From an uncultured Chloracidobacterium sp. (GTDB lineage: Bacteria > Acidobacteriota > Blastocatellia > Pyrinomonadales > Pyrinomonadaceae), in assembly GCA_937941715.1 (NCBI GenBank), contig CALDGX010000006.1, positions 1 to 64,000 on the forward strand: 64,000 nt of DNA, written 5' to 3'. This document shows, one piece after another, positions 1 to 7,612 of the stretch (positions are counted from its first letter, which is position 1; every line of letters begins with the position of its first letter). The position numbers and the translations under genes were made by a program. The notes beneath the pieces were generated by a model that searched no databases, had not been told where the DNA came from, and saw only the letters and a list, made by a program, of their open reading frames with translations.

Positions 1-15
1 GGTCGATCGACTATA

Positions 16-53
16 AATAAGAAGGCCTCGCCCGACGGCGAGGCCTTCTTATT
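16..53 (-). terminator. Rho-independent terminator of the exported-protein gene
   Basis: A near-perfect 17-bp inverted repeat (16-32 with 37-53) encloses the 4-base loop CGAC. It lies just past the stop codon of the minus-strand gene that ends at 73. On the minus strand the stem runs into a T-rich tail, so it fits an intrinsic terminator. The A-rich and T-rich flanks would let it work in both directions. Confidence 0.85.
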
Positions 54-72
54 TGTCTTATAATTGAGAAAT

Positions 73-2127
73 CTATTGAGCGACGAAGTCAAGATCTTCG
101 ACTGTATTGTCGACAGTAAGTACCCGAGACGCGAAGCTGAATCGCTTTGAAGAAACCTGAACAATGTAAGACTGGCCCGATTCGACGCCATTAAAACTAT
201 AGTAACCAAGCGGCGATGTCAGGGAACTCCGCGTCGTACCAGCCGGGCCGCCAATAGTTACGATGGCTCCGCTAATGCCGACCCCATCTGTTCGCATTAC
301 TCGACCCGAGACGGTCACGTTGGCCGCCGTCGGTGAAGCGCAGCCGGGGAATACAAATTTGCCAACGCGGGTGTTCCAGTTGGTTCCGGCAACAGGATAG
401 TATTCAGTCGTATACCAAAACGTACAGTCATCGACCGGATCGACCGACATAGCGCTATAGTCACCCCAACGTGTATACGTCGTTTGAACACTGCGAGTAA
501 CCGAGGGGATCATCGTCACTTCGCTTTGCGGCAGCGTGCCGAGAGCGTCACCTGCCAAACGGCCTGCGTATCGGATATCAGGAGCCAATGTGGAACTTGC
601 CGCTGTATATCCGATCGCCATGTTTCCCAAACGATCCACAGCAAGTGAACCCATAAATCGATTTATGCCATCGGCGCCATTATTAAAGATCTGCTGCTGA
701 ACAGGTGTTGTCGCGATCGTGCCGCCGGTGACATTGATCTGAGCCCATTGGATACCGGTCGGGGTGCTTGCAGTGGCTGTACCGGTCGTGTGGTTGACCC
801 AAATGGATTCAACACCGCTGATGTTTCGATACTGTACCTGCATCATCATACGATCGGCGAGAGTTTCAATCGAACCGCTGCCTCCAGCCGGAACCGGCGA
901 TGTCGATGCGGCAAGTGAGTAACTCGACTGGCTTACGTTCGTCGGTCCGGTGAACGTAGAGCTCGCAGGAGTCGTAAAATTGACACTGAATTTGAACAGT
1001 TCAAACGCATAAAGCGTTTGGGATTCGCCAGCGAAATATGCAGGAGTTCCTGCCGGAGGAAGTGTGCCGCGATAATTTGCCGGGATCACAGTGAATCGGC
1101 TGGTGCCCATGTCGACGACCTGCACGTCATTGGCGGTAAGCGCCAGCCCGGCCGCCATTTTTGCAAAGTTAAAAGCATATGCCCGAGTACCTTTGTAAGA
1201 TGCCGACGAACATGATGCATTAAGACAGTCGAACATATTCGTGCCCATATAAAGCCCATCCCGCCATATTCCCATTTTAGGATAATCGGGCAACCAAGGA
1301 TGAGCGGCATCGTCAGAACGAATTGCATAAAGCCACCAGCCGCCGGCAACCGGGTCGGCCGTTTTTGAGACGGCGACACATTCATAATACGGACCATTCT
1401 GGATGTTAGACCACGCAAAATCGGCAACGATAAATCTGCCGGTGTTCGGGTCATGGACCACGGTCGGATCACCTTGGTTGCCGGTATCACAAGGCGTTCC
1501 CGATCCGGCCCCGGACCATAGAGATGCAAATGTGAAAGTTGACAACGTTGTTCCGGACTTGTCGAAAATTCTGACCGAGGAGTTAACTGCCTGAATATAA
1601 TGATTTGCTCCGACATCACCAACGGTGTCCGGTGGCCACCCGGATCCGTTGGCTGTCAAGGTCATTCCATTGAATGAAAGCGAAGGCGTCGGCATCGGGG
1701 CGAGCGGGATATTCGGCCTGTTCAAAGTCCGGTCAGATGGTGCGATCTCGGTTTTTGGCTTCACGGGGACTTCGTACTCAAATTCCGGACGATTGCTGAA
1801 CAGTTGTCGCATCTCGTTCGTCACGTCATCGGATAGCGACCGCGTATCGCCGTTGAATGTTGACGGTTGGGACGGTGATCCTGTCCGAACCTCGAATCTT
1901 GAGACGGTTTGTCGACCGACTCTGACACGACGTTGATTTGATTTCGCCGACGTCCGTCCAGACATCGTCGGCTTTACGGTCTGACTTTTCTTAGCCGGCA
2001 GGGTTTTTTGAGCCCATGATGTTGATGAAAATAGCAGAATGCCGGTAATTGCAACGATTAGCAGAAAGAATCGTCTACGGACTTGAAACCCACTGTATGG
2101 AATAGTTTGATTGTAAGACGCGATCAT
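73..2127 (-). CDS. Large exported protein with C-terminal carboxypeptidase-regulatory-like domain
   Basis: This protein of about 684 residues has a hydrophobic segment near residues 18-38 ending in 'SSTSWAQ', which reads as a signal peptide, followed by a Thr/Ser/Lys-rich linker. The central 400 residues look like a surface beta-propeller or beta-sandwich; they contain 'GDVGANHYIQAVN' and 'GDYSAMSVDPVDDC', and I cannot assign an enzymatic function. The last 80 residues form a carboxypeptidase-regulatory-like beta-sandwich with 'TSPLGYYSF'. A GTG lies at 2133, but GGAGGT at 2132-2137 overlaps it and sits four bases before the ATG at 2127, so I chose that ATG. The protein is probably secreted or anchored at the cell surface. 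No partner gene is evident. Confidence 0.85.
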   Translation of the reverse strand: MIASYNQTIPYSGFQVRRRFFLLIVAITGILLFSSTSWAQKTLPAKKSQTVKPTMSGRTSAKSNQRRVRVGRQTVSRFEVRTGSPSQPSTFNGDTRSLSDDVTNEMRQLFSNRPEFEYEVPVKPKTEIAPSDRTLNRPNIPLAPMPTPSLSFNGMTLTANGSGWPPDTVGDVGANHYIQAVNSSVRIFDKSGTTLSTFTFASLWSGAGSGTPCDTGNQGDPTVVHDPNTGRFIVADFAWSNIQNGPYYECVAVSKTADPVAGGWWLYAIRSDDAAHPWLPDYPKMGIWRDGLYMGTNMFDCLNASCSSASYKGTRAYAFNFAKMAAGLALTANDVQVVDMGTSRFTVIPANYRGTLPPAGTPAYFAGESQTLYAFELFKFSVNFTTPASSTFTGPTNVSQSSYSLAASTSPVPAGGSGSIETLADRMMMQVQYRNISGVESIWVNHTTGTATASTPTGIQWAQINVTGGTIATTPVQQQIFNNGADGINRFMGSLAVDRLGNMAIGYTAASSTLAPDIRYAGRLAGDALGTLPQSEVTMIPSVTRSVQTTYTRWGDYSAMSVDPVDDCTFWYTTEYYPVAGTNWNTRVGKFVFPGCASPTAANVTVSGRVMRTDGVGISGAIVTIGGPAGTTRSSLTSPLGYYSFNGVESGQSYIVQVSSKRFSFASRVLTVDNTVEDLDFVAQ

Positions 2128-2208
2128 GTTCACCTCCGATGTTCTGAAGGGGAGAATACGAGTATATATACATTCAGATCGCTTTGCGACCGTACCGACA
2201 AAATCGGC

Positions 2209-3861
2209 CTACAAACAACTCCACTGATTCCCGGCCATCATTGCGGGGGCGCCGTTTCCGCCGGGCTGACAGGGGGTCGTATTGCGGCGGCAATCCGAGC
2301 AGTAGACCATTGTTCCGTTGGGCTTGCCGGCGGGCAAGGTATTGACCGGCATTGCGGGGAATTGGACACCTGAGCCGAATTGCACGTCTGTTCCGAAGAA
2401 TGTGGGGTGGCCTTTAACCTGCCCTTCGGATGGCTGACCGGTCATAAATACGATCGTCGCACGGTCAAAATTGGCCTTGCCAAGCCCGCGGCAGCCGAGG
2501 ATGTATCCGTCGTAGCAAAACCGGTCGCCGGTCGAATAGACGCGTAAGCGGTCATCGGCCGACCACGTTTTAGCCCCGTAGAGGCTGCCGGTCGAAACCA
2601 GTGTTCGGCGGGCCTTAAAGATGATCGGGTCCTCAAAGATCGAGTTGACGATCGTGATCGGGTAAGAGTAGTCGCCGGCATTCGGGTTTTCGACACCGTT
2701 ATAGACGATCGACGCGGTCATTGCTTCGGCCTGGGAACCGATGATCGTCGTTGTTCCGCTGTCGAGAATGTTGATGAAGGTCCCGCCGAGGGCGTTCGAA
2801 AATCCGCCGCTGAAAGTGTCCTGTATCAAGACCATTCCCACTCGCTCAAAGTGCATCGCGTTGGCGTTCTGGCCAGGTTGTTTGCGCGGATTGACGAATA
2901 GGCTGCCCATTATCTTCCAATCTGTATTGCGCGAGTTAACGTAAATGCCGGTGTCGCGGTTGAAAATGAAGCGGCAAGCGTTGATCTTGATGTAGTCAAA
3001 CTGCCACGAAAGATTGGTCTGCGGCAGCCCGTAAGCGTTGATGCCGCGGTTAAAGTTCTGAAAAGTGACACGGTCAAAATTGAAACCCTGCGACGAGATC
3101 CATGACCCATACGCCTCAAGGCCGTTGGTATCATCATTGCTCAGTGAATATAGTTCGATATCTCTGAACGACACGTTCTCGGTGCACTCGCCAACGCGAA
3201 AGAGCGAGGTTTTTGTGCCTTTTAGCGTTATCCGTGCGGGGTTCTTACGCGTCAGGTCGCTGGTCGAAGCCATTGAGTGAAGGCCGTTCGTCCCCTGGAT
3301 AATTACTCCTGAGGGAACCGTGACCGGCGATGAGACAACATAGTCGCCATCGGGTATGGTCAGCGTTCCGCCATTGTTCGTTGCCATCGCCGCCATCGCG
3401 CTTTTGAACGCGATGGTGTCATCTGTCTGGCCGTCGCCAACCGCTCCGAAGTCACGAATGTTGAAGAATCCGCGGGAGCGTTCGTCTGACCTTGCTGCGA
3501 CGATATAGGTGACCGGCCCTGAATACTGATCGCCCTGGAATGTGATCCGATATGCCTTGTCCTCGCCCTGAAAGCACCATTCGTAGTCGGTGTCTGCGGC
3601 ACGGACCTGAGCCGTTGTCGCGGTTTTCTGTGTTAACGAGGCTCCCGAGCCGCCGCATGAAGTGACCTTCATCGGCGTCGAGGGGTTAAGGTCCGTGATC
3701 GTGATCGTAGTTGCCGGCGGAACGTACCGAACGGCGCAGGTTGCCTTGGTATGTGTACGGACCGCATCGACAATAACGTTGTACCCGTCAAAGCGGTTCT
3801 GAGCAGAAATTCCGGCGGCAAGGGCCATTACGGCGGCGGCGATCGTTACGGTCATTTTCAT
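2209..3861 (-). CDS. Exported pectate-lyase-3-like right-handed beta-helix protein
   Basis: The 550-residue protein starts with a signal peptide (cleavage after 'AAGISAQ', about residue 21). Residues 133-150 carry the hallmark 'FNIRDFGAVGDGQTDDT' of the pectate_lyase_3 and glycosyl hydrolase 28-like beta-helix families. It is followed by 'GGTLTIPDGDYVV' and 'GVIIQGT', the first coils of the helix. Known relatives include polysaccharide lyases, epimerases and phage tailspike-like proteins, so polysaccharide binding or cleavage is a reasonable inference but the substrate is unknown. The C-terminus has a CxxC ('VYCSDCRR') and further cysteines near the end. It starts with ATG, with AGGT a few bases upstream. 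It is a separate unit from the ruv operon that follows on the same strand. Confidence 0.85.
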   Translation of the reverse strand: MKMTVTIAAAVMALAAGISAQNRFDGYNVIVDAVRTHTKATCAVRYVPPATTITITDLNPSTPMKVTSCGGSGASLTQKTATTAQVRAADTDYEWCFQGEDKAYRITFQGDQYSGPVTYIVAARSDERSRGFFNIRDFGAVGDGQTDDTIAFKSAMAAMATNNGGTLTIPDGDYVVSSPVTVPSGVIIQGTNGLHSMASTSDLTRKNPARITLKGTKTSLFRVGECTENVSFRDIELYSLSNDDTNGLEAYGSWISSQGFNFDRVTFQNFNRGINAYGLPQTNLSWQFDYIKINACRFIFNRDTGIYVNSRNTDWKIMGSLFVNPRKQPGQNANAMHFERVGMVLIQDTFSGGFSNALGGTFINILDSGTTTIIGSQAEAMTASIVYNGVENPNAGDYSYPITIVNSIFEDPIIFKARRTLVSTGSLYGAKTWSADDRLRVYSTGDRFCYDGYILGCRGLGKANFDRATIVFMTGQPSEGQVKGHPTFFGTDVQFGSGVQFPAMPVNTLPAGKPNGTMVYCSDCRRNTTPCQPGGNGAPAMMAGNQWSCL

Positions 3862-3925
3862 ATTGACCTAATTATCGCGTAATCGGCCAATATGGGCAAT
3901 ATTTATCGTAACTGTGAGCGGAAAT

Positions 3926-4978
3926 TTAACCGGCCGGCGATTCGTCAAAAAGTCCCGCGGCGGTTCCGGCCGTAAGCGGCGGCGGGATACGGAAATGCTC
4001 GTACGCCCGGCGGGTGACCATCCGGCCGCGTGGGGTCCGGTTAAGAAATCCGATCTGGAGTAGGTACGGCTCGATTATTTCCTCGATCGACTCTTTCTCT
4101 TCGTGTATCGCGGCTGAGATCGTACTGAGTCCGACCGGTCCGCCGTCGAATTTCTCAATGATCGTTTTGAGCAGTTTGGCGTCGATCTCGTCGAGGCCAA
4201 AACTGTCGACTTCCATCCGGTCGAGGGCGTCGCCGGCGACATGTGCGGTGATCCGACCGTCGTGATCGACCTCGGCAAAGTCGCGCACCCGCCGCAACAG
4301 CCGATTGACGATCCGCGGCGTACCGCGGCCCCGGCGGGCGATCTCGAGCGAACCGCTCGGGTCGATCTCGACATTCAGAATACCGGCCGAACGTTCGCAA
4401 ATGGTCTGCAGATCATCATGCCCGTAAAAATCGAGATGAAATACGATGCCGAACCGGCCGCGAAGCGGGGCGGTCAGCATTCCCGGACGCGTAGTAGCTC
4501 CGATCAGCGTAAATTTCGGGAGTTCCAGTTTGATCGACCGGGCGGCCGTGCCCTGGCCTATCATAATGTCGAGGCTGTAATCCTCCATTGCGGGATACAG
4601 TATCTCCTCGATCGCCGGATTGAGGCGATGAATCTCGTCAATAAAGAGCACATCGCCTTCGTCAAGATTGGTCAGTATAGCAGCGAGATCGCCCGCTTTT
4701 TCGATGATCGGGCCGGAGGTCGTCTTGAGCGCCGAACCCATTTCGTTGGCGACGATGTTGGAGAGCGTTGTTTTGCCCAGTCCGGGCGGCCCCGACAGCA
4801 GTATGTGGTCGAGTGCCTCGCGACGCTTGAGAGCGGCCTTCATAAAGACGCGCAAATTCTCCTTGACCTTTTTTTGCCCGATGTAATCGGCCAACTGGGT
4901 CGGACGCAGTGAGGCGTCGAACTGAGTTTCCTCGTCCGATCCGATGCGCCTGAGATCGATTGCGTCTGGAGTTTCCAC
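3926..4978 (-). CDS. ruvB: Holliday junction branch migration ATPase RuvB
   Basis: RuvB is the AAA+ motor that, with RuvA, drives branch migration of Holliday junctions in recombinational repair. The 350-residue length is normal. Walker A 'GPPGLGKT' lies at residues 63-70 and Walker B 'DEIH' at 114-117. The sensor region 'GATTRPGML' follows near 160, and the C-terminal winged helix includes 'GFLNRTPRGRM'. The start is GTG at 4978, only two bases after the stop of the CPBP gene, and lacks a clear Shine-Dalgarno site, so translation is probably coupled. It is the last gene of a ruvA-CPBP-ruvB operon. ruvC is not in the window. Confidence 0.98.
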   Translation of the reverse strand: METPDAIDLRRIGSDEETQFDASLRPTQLADYIGQKKVKENLRVFMKAALKRREALDHILLSGPPGLGKTTLSNIVANEMGSALKTTSGPIIEKAGDLAAILTNLDEGDVLFIDEIHRLNPAIEEILYPAMEDYSLDIMIGQGTAARSIKLELPKFTLIGATTRPGMLTAPLRGRFGIVFHLDFYGHDDLQTICERSAGILNVEIDPSGSLEIARRGRGTPRIVNRLLRRVRDFAEVDHDGRITAHVAGDALDRMEVDSFGLDEIDAKLLKTIIEKFDGGPVGLSTISAAIHEEKESIEEIIEPYLLQIGFLNRTPRGRMVTRRAYEHFRIPPPLTAGTAAGLFDESPAG

Positions 4979-4980
4979 TC

Positions 4981-5742
4981 TTAGAATAATAGCCCCTTAG
5001 CGTACAAAGCCAAAATATCCATAGAAAATGCAACCGTGCAGTGGAGCACGAGGCCGAGCCAGATCGTGCCGTTCTTGTAACTGATCCAGCCAAGAAATAT
5101 GCCGGCGAAGATCGCGGCAAATGTCTCGGGCATCGGCTTCTGAAAATGGATCATGCAGTACGGTACGGTCATTACCAGTATCGAGTAAAAACCGAGCGAC
5201 GGTTTCAGACTATGTACCAGAAAGCCGCGGAAGAAAAATTCGAGTCCGAAAAATTGTAAGAAATATACAAGTTCCCAAATGACCAGGGTCCAGCTCAGAT
5301 ATGGGTCGCCGTTATAAACCTTCAGGAACGGATATTTGTTTGAGAAACTTGATGTCAGTGACATCCAATAAACGATCGGAAGCATGACCGCGATGCAAAC
5401 GAAGAGCAGTTTCAAAAACCCCTTTTCGATCGTAAGGGCGATGCCGATCTCGCTCAATCTGCGCTTTTGGACAAACTTAACGAACAGCGCCGGAATTACG
5501 AAGTAGAACAGCATCGAAACGGCGACCCACCAGACCAATCCGTAGAGATTATTGGCAGTCGGCCGTGCGGCCTCTTCACCGATCGCTGATAATCGTGTGT
5601 TCGCAAGGACCGCGGCGAGATAATCCGGATTCTTGAAATACGTTATGCATGTCAGTCCGACTGCTGCGTACACCAGGGCAAACAAGGCCTTTCGGTCCAG
5701 GCGGACCAGGTCGTCACGAAGATGTCGGGCGATCTCGAGCAT
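4981..5742 (-). CDS. CPBP-family intramembrane metalloprotease-like protein inside the ruvAB operon
   Basis: The 253-residue polytopic protein has about six to seven hydrophobic segments and the CPBP (CAAX protease and bacteriocin-processing) core. Motif 1 appears as 'LEFFFRGF', motif 2 contains 'MIHFQKPMPE' and motif 3 'GLVLHCTVAF'. The family's usual first motif is EExxxR; here the first Glu is Leu, a variant that leaves one Glu, the Arg and both His-containing helices. Activity is therefore uncertain. Members cleave prenylated or small membrane substrates in other organisms; the substrate here is unknown. It lies ten bases downstream of ruvA and two bases upstream of ruvB, so it is co-transcribed with both, with no obvious link to recombination. 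Confidence 0.85.
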   Translation of the reverse strand: MLEIARHLRDDLVRLDRKALFALVYAAVGLTCITYFKNPDYLAAVLANTRLSAIGEEAARPTANNLYGLVWWVAVSMLFYFVIPALFVKFVQKRRLSEIGIALTIEKGFLKLLFVCIAVMLPIVYWMSLTSSFSNKYPFLKVYNGDPYLSWTLVIWELVYFLQFFGLEFFFRGFLVHSLKPSLGFYSILVMTVPYCMIHFQKPMPETFAAIFAGIFLGWISYKNGTIWLGLVLHCTVAFSMDILALYAKGLLF

Positions 5743-5752
5743 TTGCGACAGC

Positions 5753-6358
5753 TTACCTGGCCAGGATCTGCAGCCCGCGGCGAAGCAGCTTTTGAACCGA
5801 GATCTCGACGCCCTCCTGGGCGGCCTGATTCAGTGCCTTTTCGGCGGCGTTTTTCGGGTAGCCGAGGTTGATCAGGGCAGAGAGAGCGTCTTCGAAAACC
5901 GCGTCGGACGGCAAACCAGACCGTGAAGACGGGTCGAGCGGCGTTGTGTCGGATATTTCGCCGACCTTGTCGCGGAGTTCGATGACCACGCGTTCGGCGG
6001 TTTTGAGGCCGACGCCCGGGATCGATTTCAGTCGGGCGAGGTCATTTGAACGGATCGCGACAATTATTTCATCCGCGCTCATGCCGGAAAGCATCGCAAT
6101 GCCGGATTTGGGGCCGATGCCTTGAACTGAAATGAGCTTTAAGTACAGATCACGCTCACGCAGCGTTTTGAAACCGAACAACTGGATCGCGTCTTCGCGA
6201 ACATGGGTGTAGACGCGAAGCTGGACGTCACCGCCGACCTCACCCAATTCGTAGAACGTCGTGAGCGGGATCGAGACCTCATATCCCACCCCGCCGACAT
6301 CGACGATCACGGTGTTAGCGTGCTTTTCCAGGAGTTTGCCGGACAGATATGCGATCAT
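5753..6358 (-). CDS. ruvA: Holliday junction DNA helicase subunit RuvA
   Basis: RuvA binds the four-way junction as a tetramer and loads RuvB. The 201-residue protein has the N-terminal OB fold (begins 'MIAYLSGKLLEK'), two helix-hairpin-helix motifs ('LISVQGIGPKSGIAML' and 'LKSIPGVGLKTAERVV') and the C-terminal domain III that contacts RuvB ('ALINLGYPKNAAEKAL'). It starts with ATG at 6358. It is the first gene of the ruvA-CPBP-ruvB operon and is divergent from rex across a 133-base spacer. That spacer also holds the 12-bp palindrome TTTAACGTTAAA at 6364-6375, a few bases upstream of the ruvA start. Confidence 0.98.
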   Translation of the reverse strand: MIAYLSGKLLEKHANTVIVDVGGVGYEVSIPLTTFYELGEVGGDVQLRVYTHVREDAIQLFGFKTLRERDLYLKLISVQGIGPKSGIAMLSGMSADEIIVAIRSNDLARLKSIPGVGLKTAERVVIELRDKVGEISDTTPLDPSSRSGLPSDAVFEDALSALINLGYPKNAAEKALNQAAQEGVEISVQKLLRRGLQILAR

Positions 6359-6450
6359 TGCGGTTTAACGTTAAAACGCTGAGTTTAGAGCAAAAACAGC
6401 CCATCGGCAACGCGGTGACACCTATTTTCGCGTGTTTCGGATCTAAACGC

Positions 6451-6468
6451 TTGCGCAGTATTTCACAA
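6451..6468 (+). promoter_or_regulatory. Probable Rex operator upstream of rex
   Basis: The 18 bases TTGCGCAGTATTTCACAA match the Rex box consensus TTGTGAA-WWWW-TTCACAA at 7/7 positions of the right half-site, 5/7 of the left and 3/4 of the AT-rich centre. It lies 24 bases before the rex start codon, where autorepression would be expected, and in the shared rex/ruvA spacer. Rex autoregulation is known in several phyla; function here is inferred. Confidence 0.6.
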
Positions 6469-6491
6469 TTTGTTTTAGTATCTTACATCCG

Positions 6492-7130
6492 ATGAAAGGC
6501 GACAAAATATCTGAACTTACGACAAACCGGCTAAGCGTCTATTTGCGTTGCCTTAACGAACTCGACGCCGAGGGCGAAGCCTCGGTCTCATCTGACGCGA
6601 TGGCCCGGCGGTTTCATATGAATTCGGCACAGATCCGCAAGGACCTTGCGAATTTTGGCGAATTCGGCACTCGCGGTGTCGGATACAACGTTAAAACGCT
6701 GCGTGACCATCTTACGAGTATTCTCGGACTCGATCGGGAGCACCGCGTCGGCATTATCGGGGCCGGACGGCTCGGAGCAGCTCTGGCGGACTATTATGGT
6801 TTTCGCAAGGCGAACTTTACCGTCGCGGCGATCTTTGACTCGGACCCGGCGAAGATCGGAACTAAATTGGGCTCAGTGGCCGTTCTCGACGCAAAAGACT
6901 TTTCACGGGCCGCCCGAAGTTATATGATCGATGTAGCGGTGATCGCGGTTCCGGCCGAGGCTGCTCAGTCCGCTCTGGACCTGGTTGAAAGGTCAGGGAT
7001 CAAGGCGGTACTCAATTTCGCCCCGGTTTCGCTGAGGTCGGGCCCGGACGTGAAGGTCAACTCGATCGACCTGACGACTTCGCTCGAGAGCCTGTCGTAT
7101 TTTCTGGCTTCATCGGAAGATGCACATTAA
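6492..7130 (+). CDS. rex: Redox-sensing transcriptional repressor Rex
   Basis: Rex represses fermentation and respiration genes when NADH/NAD+ is low and leaves DNA when NADH binds. The 212-residue length is typical. The N-terminal winged helix (residues 5-80) contains 'LSVYLRCLNEL' and the recognition region 'NSAQIRKDLANFGEFGTRG'. The Rossmann fold follows with 'VGIIGAGRLGAAL' near 86-99, and the C-terminal swapped helix ends with 'SLESLSYFLAS'. It has its own probable operator at 6451-6468. It is the first gene of the plus-strand run leading into the microcompartment genes, whose aldehyde chemistry normally turns over NADH, so co-regulation is plausible but unproven. Confidence 0.97.
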   Translation: MKGDKISELTTNRLSVYLRCLNELDAEGEASVSSDAMARRFHMNSAQIRKDLANFGEFGTRGVGYNVKTLRDHLTSILGLDREHRVGIIGAGRLGAALADYYGFRKANFTVAAIFDSDPAKIGTKLGSVAVLDAKDFSRAARSYMIDVAVIAVPAEAAQSALDLVERSGIKAVLNFAPVSLRSGPDVKVNSIDLTTSLESLSYFLASSEDAH

Positions 7131-7210
7131 CGGTTTTTGTCTGAAACCGATCGGCGGAATCCGACGTATTTCCTAATAGTGATCGACTGTAGTATTGAGG
7201 TTTTGACTAA

Positions 7211-7543
7211 ATGAACACCAAGGGATTTATTAAACGCATCCTGCCATTCGTAGGGGCATTCTCACTCGGGCTTTTTATCGCCAGCTTTTTCGTTTCGATC
7301 GGCCTCCCGCGTATGGGCGGCGGGCATCGGGGAATGAGAGGCGAATACAAGCGCCAGTTCCGAATGGAAATGGAACGCCTCCGTCAGGAGAATTTTGAAT
7401 TGAAGAATCAGCTCCGCGAGCTGCAGTTGGATCGTTCGGCGACCGGCCCGAACTCGGACCTGAGGCGTGTAGAAGCGATGCCGCTGATCGATGTGCCGCC
7501 TCCGCCGCCGATGCCGCCGGGTGCCCCGCACGCTCACAGATAG
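7211..7543 (+). CDS. Small membrane-anchored coiled-coil protein
   Basis: The 110-residue protein is of unknown function. Residues 8-30 form one strongly hydrophobic helix ('ILPFVGAFSLGLFIASFFV'). Then come a Gly/Arg-rich turn with 'MGGGHRGMRG', a charged coiled-coil helix (about 45-75, 'RMEMERLRQENFELKNQLRE') and a Pro-rich tail ('PPPPPMPPGAP') ending in 'HAHR'. The layout resembles periplasmic metal-sensor or Spy-like anchored proteins, but I see no diagnostic motif. It starts with ATG, with GAGGT about ten bases upstream. It sits between rex and the microcompartment operon; whether it belongs with either is unclear. Confidence 0.7.
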   Translation: MNTKGFIKRILPFVGAFSLGLFIASFFVSIGLPRMGGGHRGMRGEYKRQFRMEMERLRQENFELKNQLRELQLDRSATGPNSDLRRVEAMPLIDVPPPPPMPPGAPHAHR

Positions 7544-7561
7544 CATTTCTAAAATTCGATT

Positions 7562-7602
7562 CCACAGGTTAACTGACACACAGCTGTTATGTTAATCTGT
7601 GG
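7562..7602 (+). promoter_or_regulatory. Hairpin with T-rich tail just upstream of the BMC aldolase
   Basis: CCACAGGTTAAC (7562-7573) pairs with GTTAATCTGTGG (7591-7602): 12 pairs including one G-U, with a 17-base loop. It is followed directly by TTTCCTTTTT and then the ATG at 7613. It has the form of an intrinsic terminator, either ending the upstream transcript or acting as an attenuator for the BMC operon. Confidence 0.55.
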
Positions 7603-7612
7603 TTTCCTTTTT

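Noticed and set aside
2083..2373. A 96-codon plus-strand ORF between the first two exported-protein genes.
   Set aside because: It runs antisense across two better genes and shows no coding features.
6364..6701. The 15-mer AACGTTAAAACGCTG occurs at 6367-6381 and again inside rex at 6687-6701.
   Set aside because: A few chance 15-mer repeats are expected in 64 kb, and no third copy or function is apparent.
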